This document shows positions 51,440 through 59,747 of a stretch of DNA of 64,000 bases, piece by piece. The stretch is taken from positions 1 through 64,000 of the forward strand of contig NZ_CANNGP010000012.1 of NCBI RefSeq assembly GCF_947504105.1, given 5' to 3'. Both the position numbers and the translations under genes were made by a program. The notes beneath the pieces are model-generated. The model saw only the letters and a list, made by a program, of their open reading frames with translations, was not told where the DNA came from and ran no database searches. The DNA is from an uncultured Tateyamaria sp. Its GTDB lineage: Bacteria > Pseudomonadota > Alphaproteobacteria > Rhodobacterales > Rhodobacteraceae. Positions within the stretch are counted from its first letter, which is position 1; each line of letters opens with the position of its first letter.

Positions 51440-52585
51440 ATGCAACCTGTTGATCCTGCTGCTCTGACCGCTGAACTTGTGCGCTGCCCGTCGGTGACAC
51501 CGATGGATGCGGGGGCTTTGGATATCCTGCACGACCTGTTGTCGTCGGCTGGTTTCGAATGTGCATGGGCTGATCGTGGCGGCATTCGCAACCTCTTTGC
51601 CCGTTTCGGTGCCAAGGGCCATGCGCGGACCTTTGGTTTCAACGGGCACACGGATGTGGTGCCGATCGGCAATGCCGGGGATTGGACCATGCCGCCCTTC
51701 GGTGCCGAAGAACGCGATGGCGTCATGTACGGTCGCGGCACGACGGACATGAAGTCGGGCGTCGCTGCCTTCGCCGCCGCCGCCATCGATTTCGTTACGA
51801 ACACGCCGCCGGATGGCGGGATCATCTTGGCGATCACAGGGGATGAGGAGGGAGACGCGGTCGACGGGACGACCGCCCTATTGGCGCATATGGAGGAAGA
51901 GGGCGAAGCGATGAGCGTCTGCCTTGTGGGTGAGCCGACCTGCCCCGACACGATGGGCGAAATGATGAAAATCGGTCGGCGTGGATCAATGACCGCTTGG
52001 TTCAGCGTCACTGGTGTGCAGGGTCACTCTGCGTATCCGCATCGCGCCAATAATCCTCTGCCCCCGCTGATGCGTCTTATGGACCGGTTGGCCAGTCACG
52101 AGCTGGATCAGGGTACGGATCACTTCGACCCGTCCACCCTTGCCGTGGTCACGGTGGATACCGGCAACCCGGCCACCAACGTAATTCCTGCGCAAGCCCG
52201 CGCGGCAGTGAACATCCGCTTCAATGATATCCATTCGGGTGACAGCCTGACCGCGTGGTTGAAGGCGCAGACGGACGAAGTGGCAAGCGCCTATGGTGTT
52301 GAGATCGACGTAACGGTCAAAGTGTCTGGCGAAAGTTTCCTGACCCCGCCGGGGCACCTGTCTGACCTTGTGGCCGCGGCAGTCGAAGCTGAGACCGGGG
52401 TGAAACCAGTTCTCAGCACATCTGGAGGGACTTCGGACGCGCGGTTCGTGAAAAACCATTGCCCGGTTGTCGAGTTTGGGCTGGTTGGTCAGTCCATGCA
52501 CAAGGTTGATGAACATGTGGAGGTGGCACATATTCGTCAGTTGAAATCGATCTATGCCCGCATCTTGCAGGACTATTTCAAGTGA
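51440..52585 (+). CDS. dapE: Succinyl-diaminopimelate desuccinylase
   Basis: This 381-residue M20-family hydrolase has NGHTDVV with metal ligand His70, Asp103 in [10 protein letters not shown] bridging two Zn ions, and Glu136/Glu137 in TGDEEGDA (catalytic base and ligand). SGGTSDARF and the end His in [10 protein letters not shown] follow. It hydrolyses N-succinyl-LL-diaminopimelate in lysine and peptidoglycan precursor synthesis. ATG 51440 matches the usual N-terminus ([21 protein letters not shown]); upstream frame is open but out of family. Its stop overlaps the GNAT gene start (GTGA), starting a tight four-gene run. Confidence 0.95.
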   Translation: MQPVDPAALTAELVRCPSVTPMDAGALDILHDLLSSAGFECAWADRGGIRNLFARFGAKGHARTFGFNGHTDVVPIGNAGDWTMPPFGAEERDGVMYGRGTTDMKSGVAAFAAAAIDFVTNTPPDGGIILAITGDEEGDAVDGTTALLAHMEEEGEAMSVCLVGEPTCPDTMGEMMKIGRRGSMTAWFSVTGVQGHSAYPHRANNPLPPLMRLMDRLASHELDQGTDHFDPSTLAVVTVDTGNPATNVIPAQARAAVNIRFNDIHSGDSLTAWLKAQTDEVASAYGVEIDVTVKVSGESFLTPPGHLSDLVAAAVEAETGVKPVLSTSGGTSDARFVKNHCPVVEFGLVGQSMHKVDEHVEVAHIRQLKSIYARILQDYFK

Positions 52586-53004
52586 CTTGGCAGATCGAAC
52601 AGACCGACGATTTGGCCGCATGTCATGCGCTGCGGCGCACCGTATTCATCGAAGAACAAGGTGTCAGTGAGGCGGAAGAGGTGGATGGCCGGGACAAAGA
52701 TGCATTGCATGTTTTGGCTCATGTTGAGGGCACGCCGATGGGATGTGCACGCATTCTGGTGCAAGGCTCCGTCGCCAAGATAGGGCGTGTATGCGTGTTG
52801 AAAGAGGCGCGTGGCACGGGCCTTGGTGCGGCGATCATCCAGGCGTGTCTTAATGTTGCCCGCCGACAGGGCGGTGTTTCGAAGGCCAAGCTTGGCGCAC
52901 AGACCCACGCGTTGGCATTCTATGAACGGCTTGGATTTGCCGCCTTTGGCCCGATCTATGATGATGCCGGTATACCGCACCGCGATATGGAGCGGCCGCT
53001 TTGA
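52582..53004 (+). CDS. GNAT-family N-acetyltransferase
   Basis: This 140-residue acetyltransferase has [22 protein letters not shown] at the front (beta 1 and helix 1 of the ElaA/YjcF-like type), [21 protein letters not shown] with the acetyl-CoA binding R-x2-G-x-G/A signature, and the end [24 protein letters not shown]. Start is GTG at 52582, overlapping the dapE stop, and the gene ends overlapping the next TTG start, so it is translationally coupled with both. The substrate is unknown. Confidence 0.88.
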   Translation: MTWQIEQTDDLAACHALRRTVFIEEQGVSEAEEVDGRDKDALHVLAHVEGTPMGCARILVQGSVAKIGRVCVLKEARGTGLGAAIIQACLNVARRQGGVSKAKLGAQTHALAFYERLGFAAFGPIYDDAGIPHRDMERPL

Positions 53005-53570
53005 GGTCCACGCTGGTTGTTATGTTGAAAGTGCCCAAACCGGGCCGCGTCAAAACGCGTCTGGGTCGAGATATCGGTATGGTCGCGTCTGCGTGGTGGT
53101 TTCGACATCAAGTGGGCGCGCTTTTGCGCCGGATTGAAGACCCCCGCTGGCGCGTGGTGCTTGCCGTTGCGCCTGATCACGAGGGGATGGGCAGTCGTGT
53201 CTGGCCGGGACGGTTTGAGCGGTGGCCGCAAGGTAGGGGCAACCTTGGCGACCGGATGATCCGGATGATGCGACAAGCAGGTGGTCCGGTCTGCGTGATC
53301 GGGGCTGACATCCCGGATATCACCAGAAAGCGTATCTCAAAGGCATTCGCGGCGCTGGGCAACCATGATTCAGTCTTTGGGCCTGCGCCGGATGGCGGGT
53401 ATTGGCTGATTGGGGTCAAAGCAGGCTCTAAATTGGGTAAATCGGCATTGAATGAGGTGCGCTGGTCAACAGAACATGCGCTTGATGACAGCCGTGCGGC
53501 GCTGGGTATGCCCCGTGTTGCACTGGTCGACACATTGGCGGATGTCGACACAATCGACGATTTGCGATGA
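53001..53570 (+). CDS. DUF2064/TIGR04282-type glycosyltransferase-like protein
   Basis: This 189-residue protein begins LVVMLKVPKPGRVKTRLGRDIG, the KxPxxGxVKTRL signature of TIGR04282 proteins (nucleotidyl/glycosyltransferase-A-like fold). GNLGDRMIRMM and VIGADIPDIT, then GPAPDGGYWLIGV follow. Related proteins were proposed to take part in arsenosugar synthesis when near arsenic genes; none is nearby here, so that role is not supported. The TTG start at 53001 overlaps the GNAT stop (TTGA). It ends 31 bases before rnr. Confidence 0.85.
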   Translation: MRSTLVVMLKVPKPGRVKTRLGRDIGMVASAWWFRHQVGALLRRIEDPRWRVVLAVAPDHEGMGSRVWPGRFERWPQGRGNLGDRMIRMMRQAGGPVCVIGADIPDITRKRISKAFAALGNHDSVFGPAPDGGYWLIGVKAGSKLGKSALNEVRWSTEHALDDSRAALGMPRVALVDTLADVDTIDDLR

Positions 53571-53601
53571 CGCCCCTGTATGTGCGTGCTACCTCGAACC
53601 C

Positions 53602-55857
53602 ATGAGCCGTATTCCCACAAAATCCGAGATACTGGACTGGATTTCCGCCAATCCGACCCTGACTGCAAAGCGTGACATCGCCAAGGCCTTCGGGATCAAA
53701 GGTGCTGCGCGTATCGACCTCAAACGCCTGCTGAAAGAGCTGGAGGCCGAGGGGCATCTGGAAAAGCGCAAGAAGACGTATCAGGACCCGGACCGCCTGC
53801 CACCTGTCAGTGTTCTCCAGGTGGAAGAGCCAGATGGTGACGGTGATCTGTTTGCCCGCCCGATGGAGTGGCAGGGCGAAGGGGTCGAACCCAAGATCCT
53901 GGTCCTGCCGCGCGCGTCTGATCCAGTCCTTGGACCCGGGGATCGCATTCTTGCCCGTCTGACATTGGTCAAGCACAGCGATCATAACTACGAGGCGCGT
54001 TTGATCCGCCGTATTGGCACCAACCCGCGCCGTATATTGGGCGTGTTTCGTGCCGGAGCCGAGGGCGGACGTATCGTGCCTGTCGACAAGGGCAGTGACA
54101 AGGAATGGTCAGTGCCTGCTGGCGCGACCCACGGTGCCAAGGATGGTGAGTTGGTGGAGGCCGAACAGGCAGGCCCCAAGAACCGGATTGGCCTGTCGCG
54201 CGCGCGCATCGTTGAACGTTTGGGCGATCCGTCCGCGCCGAAAGCAGTGTCGCTGATTGCGATCCATGAACACGGTATTCCTGACGCCTTTCCTGATCCG
54301 GTGATCGCCGAAGCCGATGCGCAAAAGCCCAAAGGCCTGAAGGGCCGGGAAGACCTGCGGGACATGCCGCTGATCACCATCGACCCGTCCGATGCGCGGG
54401 ATCACGACGACGCGTGCTATGCCCATGCCGACGACGATCCCAAGAACGAAGGTGGGCATGTCATCTGGGTGGCGATTGCGGATGTCGCAGCCTATGTGAC
54501 GCCCGGTTCTGCGTTGGACCGCGAGGCGAAGAAGCGGGGTAATTCGACCTATTTCCCGGATCGGGTTGTGCCCATGCTGCCAGATCGGCTTTCGGGCGAT
54601 CTTTGTTCGCTGCACGAGGGCGTGCCGCGCGCCTGTATCGCGGTGCGGATGCAGATCGACGCGCATGGCGAAAAGATCGGGCACAGCTTTCACCGTGGCC
54701 TGATGCGCTCACCCGCGTCGCTGCATTATGAGGAGGTGCAGGCCGCCATTGACGGGCACCCGAACGACCGCACACAGCCCTTGTTAGAGCCTGTTTTGCG
54801 GCCTCTTTATGCCGCTTACGCGGCTTTGGTCGAGGCGCGCAAACGCCGTCAGCCGCTTGAGTTGGACCTGCCGGAACGACAGATTGTTCTGGACGAGGAT
54901 GGCACGGTGCGGTCGGTGGCCTTCAAGGACCGGCTGGATGCTCACCGTCTGATCGAAGAGTTCATGGTACTGGCGAATGTTGCCGCGGCTGAGACGTTGA
55001 TTGCAAAGAAAACACCGCTCTTGTTCCGAAATCACGAAGAACCTTCGCCGGACAAGTTGGACAGTTTGCGGGAAACGGCGCAAGCGGCAGGGCTGACCCT
55101 TGCCAAGGGGCAGGTGCTGAAGACGGCGCATCTGAACCGGCTGCTGGCGCAGGCGGCGGACACGGAAGATGCAGAGCTGATCAATATCTCGACACTGCGG
55201 TCGATGACGCAAGCCTATTACAGCCCACAGAACTTTGGGCATTTTGGACTCGCCTTGCGCAGCTATGCGCATTTCACATCGCCCATCCGGCGCTATGCTG
55301 ACCTGATTGTGCACCGGGCGCTGATTGCAGCACATGGCTGGGGCAAGGACGGGCTGACGCCGGAAGACATCGAGAACCTGGAAAAGACGGGCACCCACAT
55401 CTCGGACACGGAGCGCCGATCCATGGTGGCGGAGCGGGACACGACGGATCGTTACCTTGCCGCGTATCTGAGTGAGCGTGTGGGCGACGAGCTTGAAGGC
55501 CGTGTGGCTGGAATTGCCAAATTCGGCATCTTTGTGAAGCTGGATGACAGCGGGGCGGACGGTCTTGTGCCGATGCGGTCCATTGGTGCGGAGTATTTCC
55601 ATTTTGACCGCGAGGCGAACACGCTGATGGGGTCCGACACCGGCATGATCATCGGTTTAGGGCAGCGCGCGACCGTGCGCCTGGCCGAAGCGGTGCCTGT
55701 GACGGGCGGCATCGCTTTGGAGCTTCTCACTCTGGACGGACAGGACCTGCCACGCGGTCGGCGCAGCCCGGCAGGTCGCAGTCCGCGCCGCAAACCTGCC
55801 AATGCCAAACGCCGGTCGGACAAGGCCAAGCGCAAGGTGAGCCGCAAGCGGCGCTAA
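53602..55857 (+). CDS. rnr: Ribonuclease R
   Basis: This 751-residue 3'-5' exoribonuclease has an N-terminal HTH-like region (MSRIPTKSEILDWI, 1-70), cold-shock domains, and the RNB catalytic domain with IDPSDARDHDDACY (metal-binding Asp cluster), NSTYFPDRVVPMLPDRLSG and FTSPIRRYADLIVHR. An S1 domain (GRVAGIAKFGIFVKLDDSG) and a highly basic C-terminal tail rich in Arg/Lys complete the order. It degrades structured RNA and takes part in rRNA and tRNA quality control. ATG 53602 is the proper start; the frame is open upstream over the end of the previous gene. It is convergent with the GST gene (4-base stop overlap). Confidence 0.97.
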   Translation: MSRIPTKSEILDWISANPTLTAKRDIAKAFGIKGAARIDLKRLLKELEAEGHLEKRKKTYQDPDRLPPVSVLQVEEPDGDGDLFARPMEWQGEGVEPKILVLPRASDPVLGPGDRILARLTLVKHSDHNYEARLIRRIGTNPRRILGVFRAGAEGGRIVPVDKGSDKEWSVPAGATHGAKDGELVEAEQAGPKNRIGLSRARIVERLGDPSAPKAVSLIAIHEHGIPDAFPDPVIAEADAQKPKGLKGREDLRDMPLITIDPSDARDHDDACYAHADDDPKNEGGHVIWVAIADVAAYVTPGSALDREAKKRGNSTYFPDRVVPMLPDRLSGDLCSLHEGVPRACIAVRMQIDAHGEKIGHSFHRGLMRSPASLHYEEVQAAIDGHPNDRTQPLLEPVLRPLYAAYAALVEARKRRQPLELDLPERQIVLDEDGTVRSVAFKDRLDAHRLIEEFMVLANVAAAETLIAKKTPLLFRNHEEPSPDKLDSLRETAQAAGLTLAKGQVLKTAHLNRLLAQAADTEDAELINISTLRSMTQAYYSPQNFGHFGLALRSYAHFTSPIRRYADLIVHRALIAAHGWGKDGLTPEDIENLEKTGTHISDTERRSMVAERDTTDRYLAAYLSERVGDELEGRVAGIAKFGIFVKLDDSGADGLVPMRSIGAEYFHFDREANTLMGSDTGMIIGLGQRATVRLAEAVPVTGGIALELLTLDGQDLPRGRRSPAGRSPRRKPANAKRRSDKAKRKVSRKRR

Positions 55858-56537
55858 CCCAGCGCCGCCTCGACCCGTTTCATGTAGTCGACCAGCATCA
55901 CGTCCTGTTTTACCCGGCGTGAGAGTGCCGTACCCCCGGGGGTGGAGGCCATGGCGCCGAGCATGGCGGCGACACTGGCGTCTGCCGCACTGGGTTTCGG
56001 TCCGAACAGGAACGGGCCGTGCCACAGGCGATCGGTGATGGCCAACAGATCCGGCTCGATCCGCTCACCCGCGGTCAAGCGGCCAAGGCCTTGCGCATCC
56101 ATGCCGCGCAAGAGCATGCGGCGGATGCTACGCGTGATGAATTTGCGCAGGAAAGCGGGGATTGCAGCAAAATATGTGTCTCTAACCAGGGGCCAAACGG
56201 CCTTGTCCCCCCAACGATCCATAACAACGTGGAAGTACATGTGCTCTTCGGCCATGCGGATGAAGGCGCGCGACGTGGCGCGGTCCAGATCGCTCAGCCC
56301 TTGGTCAAAGCGGGCGCCGTGCTCTTCCAGCCAGGCGCGGATATTGTCGCTGTCGCCGATGATCTCATCATCGACCCAAAGGGCGGGCAGCTTGCCCTTG
56401 GGCCAACTGCGCGGATCAGCGGTGTCTTTGCGCTGCCACTGCAGCCCGGACAGGTTCAAAAGGTACAGCGCCTTGACGCAGAACGGGCTGCCGCTGGGTT
56501 GGCCAAAGGCGGGAGGGTAAGTCACAAGGGTCAGCAT
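55854..56537 (-). CDS. Glutathione S-transferase-like protein, divergent from WYL regulator
   Basis: This 227-residue GST-type protein begins MLTLVTYPPAFGQPSGSPFCVKALYLL, with SPFC at the active-site helix, then KGKLPALWVDDEIIGDSDNI (cis-Pro and acidic/Ser motif). The C-terminal helical domain is of the Fax/metaxin-like sort (FLFGPKPSAADASVAAML). The ATG at 56537 has a GAGGAGAG site. It is divergent from a WYL-type regulator across 84 bases containing a palindromic site, so that regulator probably controls it. The substrate is unknown. Confidence 0.87.
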   Translation of the reverse strand: MLTLVTYPPAFGQPSGSPFCVKALYLLNLSGLQWQRKDTADPRSWPKGKLPALWVDDEIIGDSDNIRAWLEEHGARFDQGLSDLDRATSRAFIRMAEEHMYFHVVMDRWGDKAVWPLVRDTYFAAIPAFLRKFITRSIRRMLLRGMDAQGLGRLTAGERIEPDLLAITDRLWHGPFLFGPKPSAADASVAAMLGAMASTPGGTALSRRVKQDVMLVDYMKRVEAALG

Positions 56538-56584
56538 CTTTCTCTCCTCAAAATAAATTCTGAGCTTGAGATATCGAGGCATAC

Positions 56585-56601
56585 TGTCAGAAACTGGCAG
56601 C
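56585..56601. promoter_or_regulatory. Palindromic site between the GST and WYL-regulator genes
   Basis: CTGTCAGAAACTGGCAG reads CTG-n-CAG-AAA-CTG-n-CAG, a near-palindrome centred at 56593. It lies 21 bases before the regulator ATG and about 50 bases before the GST gene. This position and symmetry suggest an operator for the WYL protein acting on both promoters. Confidence 0.5.
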
Positions 56602-56621
56602 ACATGTGATATGAATGAAGC

Positions 56622-57341
56622 ATGACCAGAACACACCGCCTTTTTCAGTTGATGCAGACCTTGCGGCGGCTGACGCCCCCCATCACGGCGCAATCGCTTG
56701 CCCATGAAATGGACGTGTCGCTGCGCACGATTTATCGCGATATCGACGAGTTGCGTGGCCTTGGCGCCGTTATCGATGGGGAGGCGGGGTTCGGCTTTAC
56801 GCTGATCGAAGATGCCTCATTGCCCCCACTTGGTTTCGAGAATGACGAGTTGGAAGCGTTGGTTCTGGGGCTGCGCGATGTTGCAGTCATTGCGGATCCC
56901 GCCCTTGCGAAGGCGGCGACGTCCGCGCTGGCAAAGATTCAGGCCCGCGTGCCGCCGAAACAGGCGCACCGGTTAAAACATGCCGTGCTTGATGCACGGC
57001 GGTATTGGCGGCCTGATCCGCCACGCATTGATGTGGGCACGCTTCGACAGGCGGCATGGGACGAGGTAAGTGTGCACTTTGCCTATCAGGATGCCAAAGG
57101 CGACCAGACCGAGCGGACAGTCAAACCGCTGGGCATCGTCTACATGGAAAATACCAATGTTCTGTTGGCGTGGTGTCACCTGCGCGAGGACTTCCGCGTG
57201 TTCCGTTTGGACCGCATGGATGAGCTGTGTGTGACGGACCAGAGCTTTCGCCCGCACCGTGTTTCGCTACTGCGCGATCACCTGGCGCGCATCAGGGCAG
57301 AAGTTCACGAAGTGGCGAAGGACCGCGCCCATTTCGACTGA
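56622..57341 (+). CDS. WYL-domain (YafY-type) HTH transcriptional regulator
   Basis: This 239-residue regulator has an N-terminal winged HTH of the DeoR/HTH_11 kind (HRLFQLMQTLRRLTPPITAQSLA, then VSLRTIYRDIDELRGLGAVIDGEAGFG) and a C-terminal WYL domain. VHFAYQDAKGDQTERTVKPLGIVY, then WCHLREDFRVFRLDRM are recognisable, with TNVLLAWCHLR in the W-Y-L position. YafY-type regulators often repress a neighbouring gene, and here the divergent GST is the obvious target. No stress-response (PafBC) partner is present. Confidence 0.92.
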   Translation: MTRTHRLFQLMQTLRRLTPPITAQSLAHEMDVSLRTIYRDIDELRGLGAVIDGEAGFGFTLIEDASLPPLGFENDELEALVLGLRDVAVIADPALAKAATSALAKIQARVPPKQAHRLKHAVLDARRYWRPDPPRIDVGTLRQAAWDEVSVHFAYQDAKGDQTERTVKPLGIVYMENTNVLLAWCHLREDFRVFRLDRMDELCVTDQSFRPHRVSLLRDHLARIRAEVHEVAKDRAHFD

Positions 57342-57397
57342 GCCTTTGCCGGACGGCTGATTTTCGCTACATTGGGGAAAACGCGGCACAAGCGATT

Positions 57398-58765
57398 ATG
57401 AGGCAAAACATGCGGTGGGCAGTCACCCTTAGCGCGGCAGGCAGCGCGATTTTCATTGCTGGCACAGCAATGGCACAGGCCATTCCATCTTCTATCAGGC
57501 CGGAACAGCGGCCCGTTGTGGATACGGTTACCCGGACACAGACCTTGTCACCACTTGATGTGACAACTCTAACGGTGGTGCGTCCACAGCTGCGTCCGGC
57601 CGCGGTGCAAGCATCATCCCCACCGCGTGTGGAAGCATCAGCGTCCAATGCGGATTTTCAGCGATGGATCAGGGACTTCAAGTCACGTGCACTGGCTCAA
57701 GGGATCAGTGGTGCGACCTTTGATCGGGCCTTTGACGGGGTGAGTTATGATCCGGACGTGATCCGGTTGGATCGAAACCAGTCAGAGTTTACCAAGACAA
57801 TCTGGGAGTATCTGGACAGCGCAGTATCAGACCGGCGCGTGCGCAACGGCAAACAGGCATTGCGTGAGCATCGGGATGCGTTGGAGGCCATCGAGGCGCG
57901 TTACGGTGTTGCCAAGGAGGTGGTTGTTGCCGTTTGGGGACTTGAGAGCAGCTATGGCAGTATTCGCGGGTCGAATGATGTTGTGCAAAGCCTTGCGACA
58001 CTTGCCCATGACGGACGGCGGGGAGAATTCTTTGAGGGGCAGTTGATTGCGGCGCTGAAGATCCTGCAAAGTGGGGACACCAGCCCCCGTAACATGACCG
58101 GATCTTGGGCCGGGGCGATGGGACATACGCAGTTTATGCCGACATCCTACCTTGATCATGCCGTGGATTTCACGGGCGACGGTAAGCGTGACATCTGGTC
58201 GGACAATCCCACGGATGCGCTGGCATCGACGGCAGCCTACTTGGCCGGGTTTGGCTGGATCAAGGGCCAGCCTTGGGGCGTTGAAGTAAAGCTGCCATCC
58301 AATTTCGACTATGCGAAAGCCAGCCGCAAAGTGACCCGCATGCCGTCCCAATGGGCCAATCTTGGGGTTGTTGGTGTCGATGGTCAGCCGGTTCCTGACT
58401 ATGGTTCTGCGTCGATCCTGTTGCCCGCAGGCAGTCAGGGTGTCGCGTTCATGATTTTCAAGAATTTCGAGGTGATCGAGCGGTACAATGCGGCAGATGC
58501 TTATGTCATTGGCGTGGGGCATCTGAGCGATCGGATTGGCGGCGGGCAAAAGTTCCAGGCGGAATGGCCTCTGGAGGATCGTGCTTTGACCTTTTCGGAG
58601 CGCAAGGAAATGCAGCGTCGTTTGACAGCTGCGGGCTTCAGTACGCAGGGCGTTGATGGCCGGATTGGGCCAAAGACCTTGGAGGCGGTGCGCACGTTTC
58701 AGCAGTCACAGGGATTGGTTGCGGATGGATATGCGTCACTGAACTTGCTGAAACGCTTGCGGTGA
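57398..58765 (+). CDS. Lytic murein transglycosylase (MltB family) with peptidoglycan-binding domain
   Basis: This 455-residue exported enzyme has a signal peptide (AVTLSAAGSAIFIAGTAMA) and a Pro/Val-rich linker to about residue 85. The SLT-type catalytic domain has VVAVWGLESSYGSIRG (catalytic Glu), GSWAGAMGHTQFMPTSYL and DIWSDNPTDALASTAAYL. A C-terminal PG_binding_1 domain has MQRRLTAAGFSTQGVDGRIGPKTLEAVRTFQ. It cleaves peptidoglycan glycan strands non-hydrolytically. Starts at 57398 and 57410 are both possible; the second has AGG at a better distance. Confidence 0.92.
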   Translation: MRQNMRWAVTLSAAGSAIFIAGTAMAQAIPSSIRPEQRPVVDTVTRTQTLSPLDVTTLTVVRPQLRPAAVQASSPPRVEASASNADFQRWIRDFKSRALAQGISGATFDRAFDGVSYDPDVIRLDRNQSEFTKTIWEYLDSAVSDRRVRNGKQALREHRDALEAIEARYGVAKEVVVAVWGLESSYGSIRGSNDVVQSLATLAHDGRRGEFFEGQLIAALKILQSGDTSPRNMTGSWAGAMGHTQFMPTSYLDHAVDFTGDGKRDIWSDNPTDALASTAAYLAGFGWIKGQPWGVEVKLPSNFDYAKASRKVTRMPSQWANLGVVGVDGQPVPDYGSASILLPAGSQGVAFMIFKNFEVIERYNAADAYVIGVGHLSDRIGGGQKFQAEWPLEDRALTFSERKEMQRRLTAAGFSTQGVDGRIGPKTLEAVRTFQQSQGLVADGYASLNLLKRLR

Positions 58766-58800
58766 TCCGAAGGGCGCCTGCAGCGACGCCATTGTTTGGT

Positions 58801-58845
58801 GGGGGCGCTGCCCCCGCCCTTCGGGCTCCCCCGTGGTATTTCCGG
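58801..58845. terminator. GC-rich double hairpin (dispersed Rhodobacterales-type element)
   Basis: GGGGGC (58801-58806) pairs with GCCCCC (58810-58815); GCCC-TTC-GGGC follows (58816-58826) and CCCCC later, then GGTATTTCC. This resembles the element at 29181 (GGGGG-n-CCCCC-n-CCCCC-GG-ATTT). It lies between the lytic transglycosylase gene and the convergent ABC-permease gene and probably ends transcription from both. Confidence 0.6.
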
Positions 58846-58857
58846 TCAGAAGAAGGC

Positions 58858-59742
58858 TTAGCCGGGTGATAGCCCGCGCAACCGTTCGCTGCGGCGGCGA
58901 AGGAGCTCAACCGTTGTCAGCAGCGCGATGGAGATCACGACCAGGATCGTCGCCACTGCAAGGATTGTTGGGCTGATCTGTTCGCGCAGGCCGATGAACA
59001 TTTGCCAAGGCAGAGTTTTCTGGCTGGCTGATCCCACAAACAGAACCACGACGACTTCATCGAACGAGGTGATGAAGGCAAAGAGGCCGCCCGATATGAC
59101 GCCGGGCAGGATCAGCGGCATCTGTACGCGGAAGAAGGTTGTGACCGGTCCTGCACCCATGTTGGCTGCTGCGCGTGTCAGGGAGTGGTCAAAGCCGACC
59201 AGCGTTGCGGTGACCGTGATGATCACGAACGGGATGCCAAGCACGGCGTGGGCCAGCACGACTTTGACATAGCCGACGAACCCTTTGTCCAAGCCAAGCG
59301 TGCCCTCAAGCCAGTTGCCGAGCTGGGCGTAGAAGAAGAACATGCCTGTGGCCGAGATGATCAGCGGCACGATCATGGGCGAAATCAGGATGGCCATGAT
59401 TGTCCCTTTGAACGGCACATGGCTTTGGCTGAGGCCGATTGCGGCAAGCGTTCCGAGGCTTACCGAGATGATCGTTGCCAGCGGTGCGATGATCAGCGAG
59501 TTCTTGAGGGCCAACTGCCATTGTGGGTTGGTGAAGAAGTCGCGGTAGTGTTTGAGCGAGTACCCTTCGGGATCAAGCCGGAGCATTTCGGGCGTGAAGG
59601 TAAAGAAGTCCTGTGCGTTGAACGACAGGGGCATGACCACCACGATGGGTGCGACCAGGAAGAAGAATATCAGCCCGCAAATGACCCGGAAGCTGTAGTA
59701 CCAGATGCGCTGACCCAGCGTGGCGTATGGAGGAAGGCCCAT
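58858..59742 (-). CDS. ABC transporter permease (PotC-like)
   Basis: This 294-residue inner-membrane protein has six helices of the BPD_transp_1 type. The EAA-like loop reads LTRAAANMGAGPVTTFFRVQMPLILPGV, and SPMIVPLIISATGM and FITSFDEVVVVLFVG are typical PotC/YdcV segments for polyamine-type importers. ATG 59742 is chosen; it lies 5 bases after the upstream permease stop. It is the last gene of the operon and forms the translocation pore with the PotB-like protein. Confidence 0.92.
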   Translation of the reverse strand: MGLPPYATLGQRIWYYSFRVICGLIFFFLVAPIVVVMPLSFNAQDFFTFTPEMLRLDPEGYSLKHYRDFFTNPQWQLALKNSLIIAPLATIISVSLGTLAAIGLSQSHVPFKGTIMAILISPMIVPLIISATGMFFFYAQLGNWLEGTLGLDKGFVGYVKVVLAHAVLGIPFVIITVTATLVGFDHSLTRAAANMGAGPVTTFFRVQMPLILPGVISGGLFAFITSFDEVVVVLFVGSASQKTLPWQMFIGLREQISPTILAVATILVVISIALLTTVELLRRRSERLRGLSPG

Positions 59743-59747
59743 GGTTG

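Noticed and set aside
53001-53570. Arsenosugar biosynthesis assignment for the DUF2064 protein
   Set aside because: The family label exists, but no arsenic-related gene is nearby; the local context is dapE and rnr.
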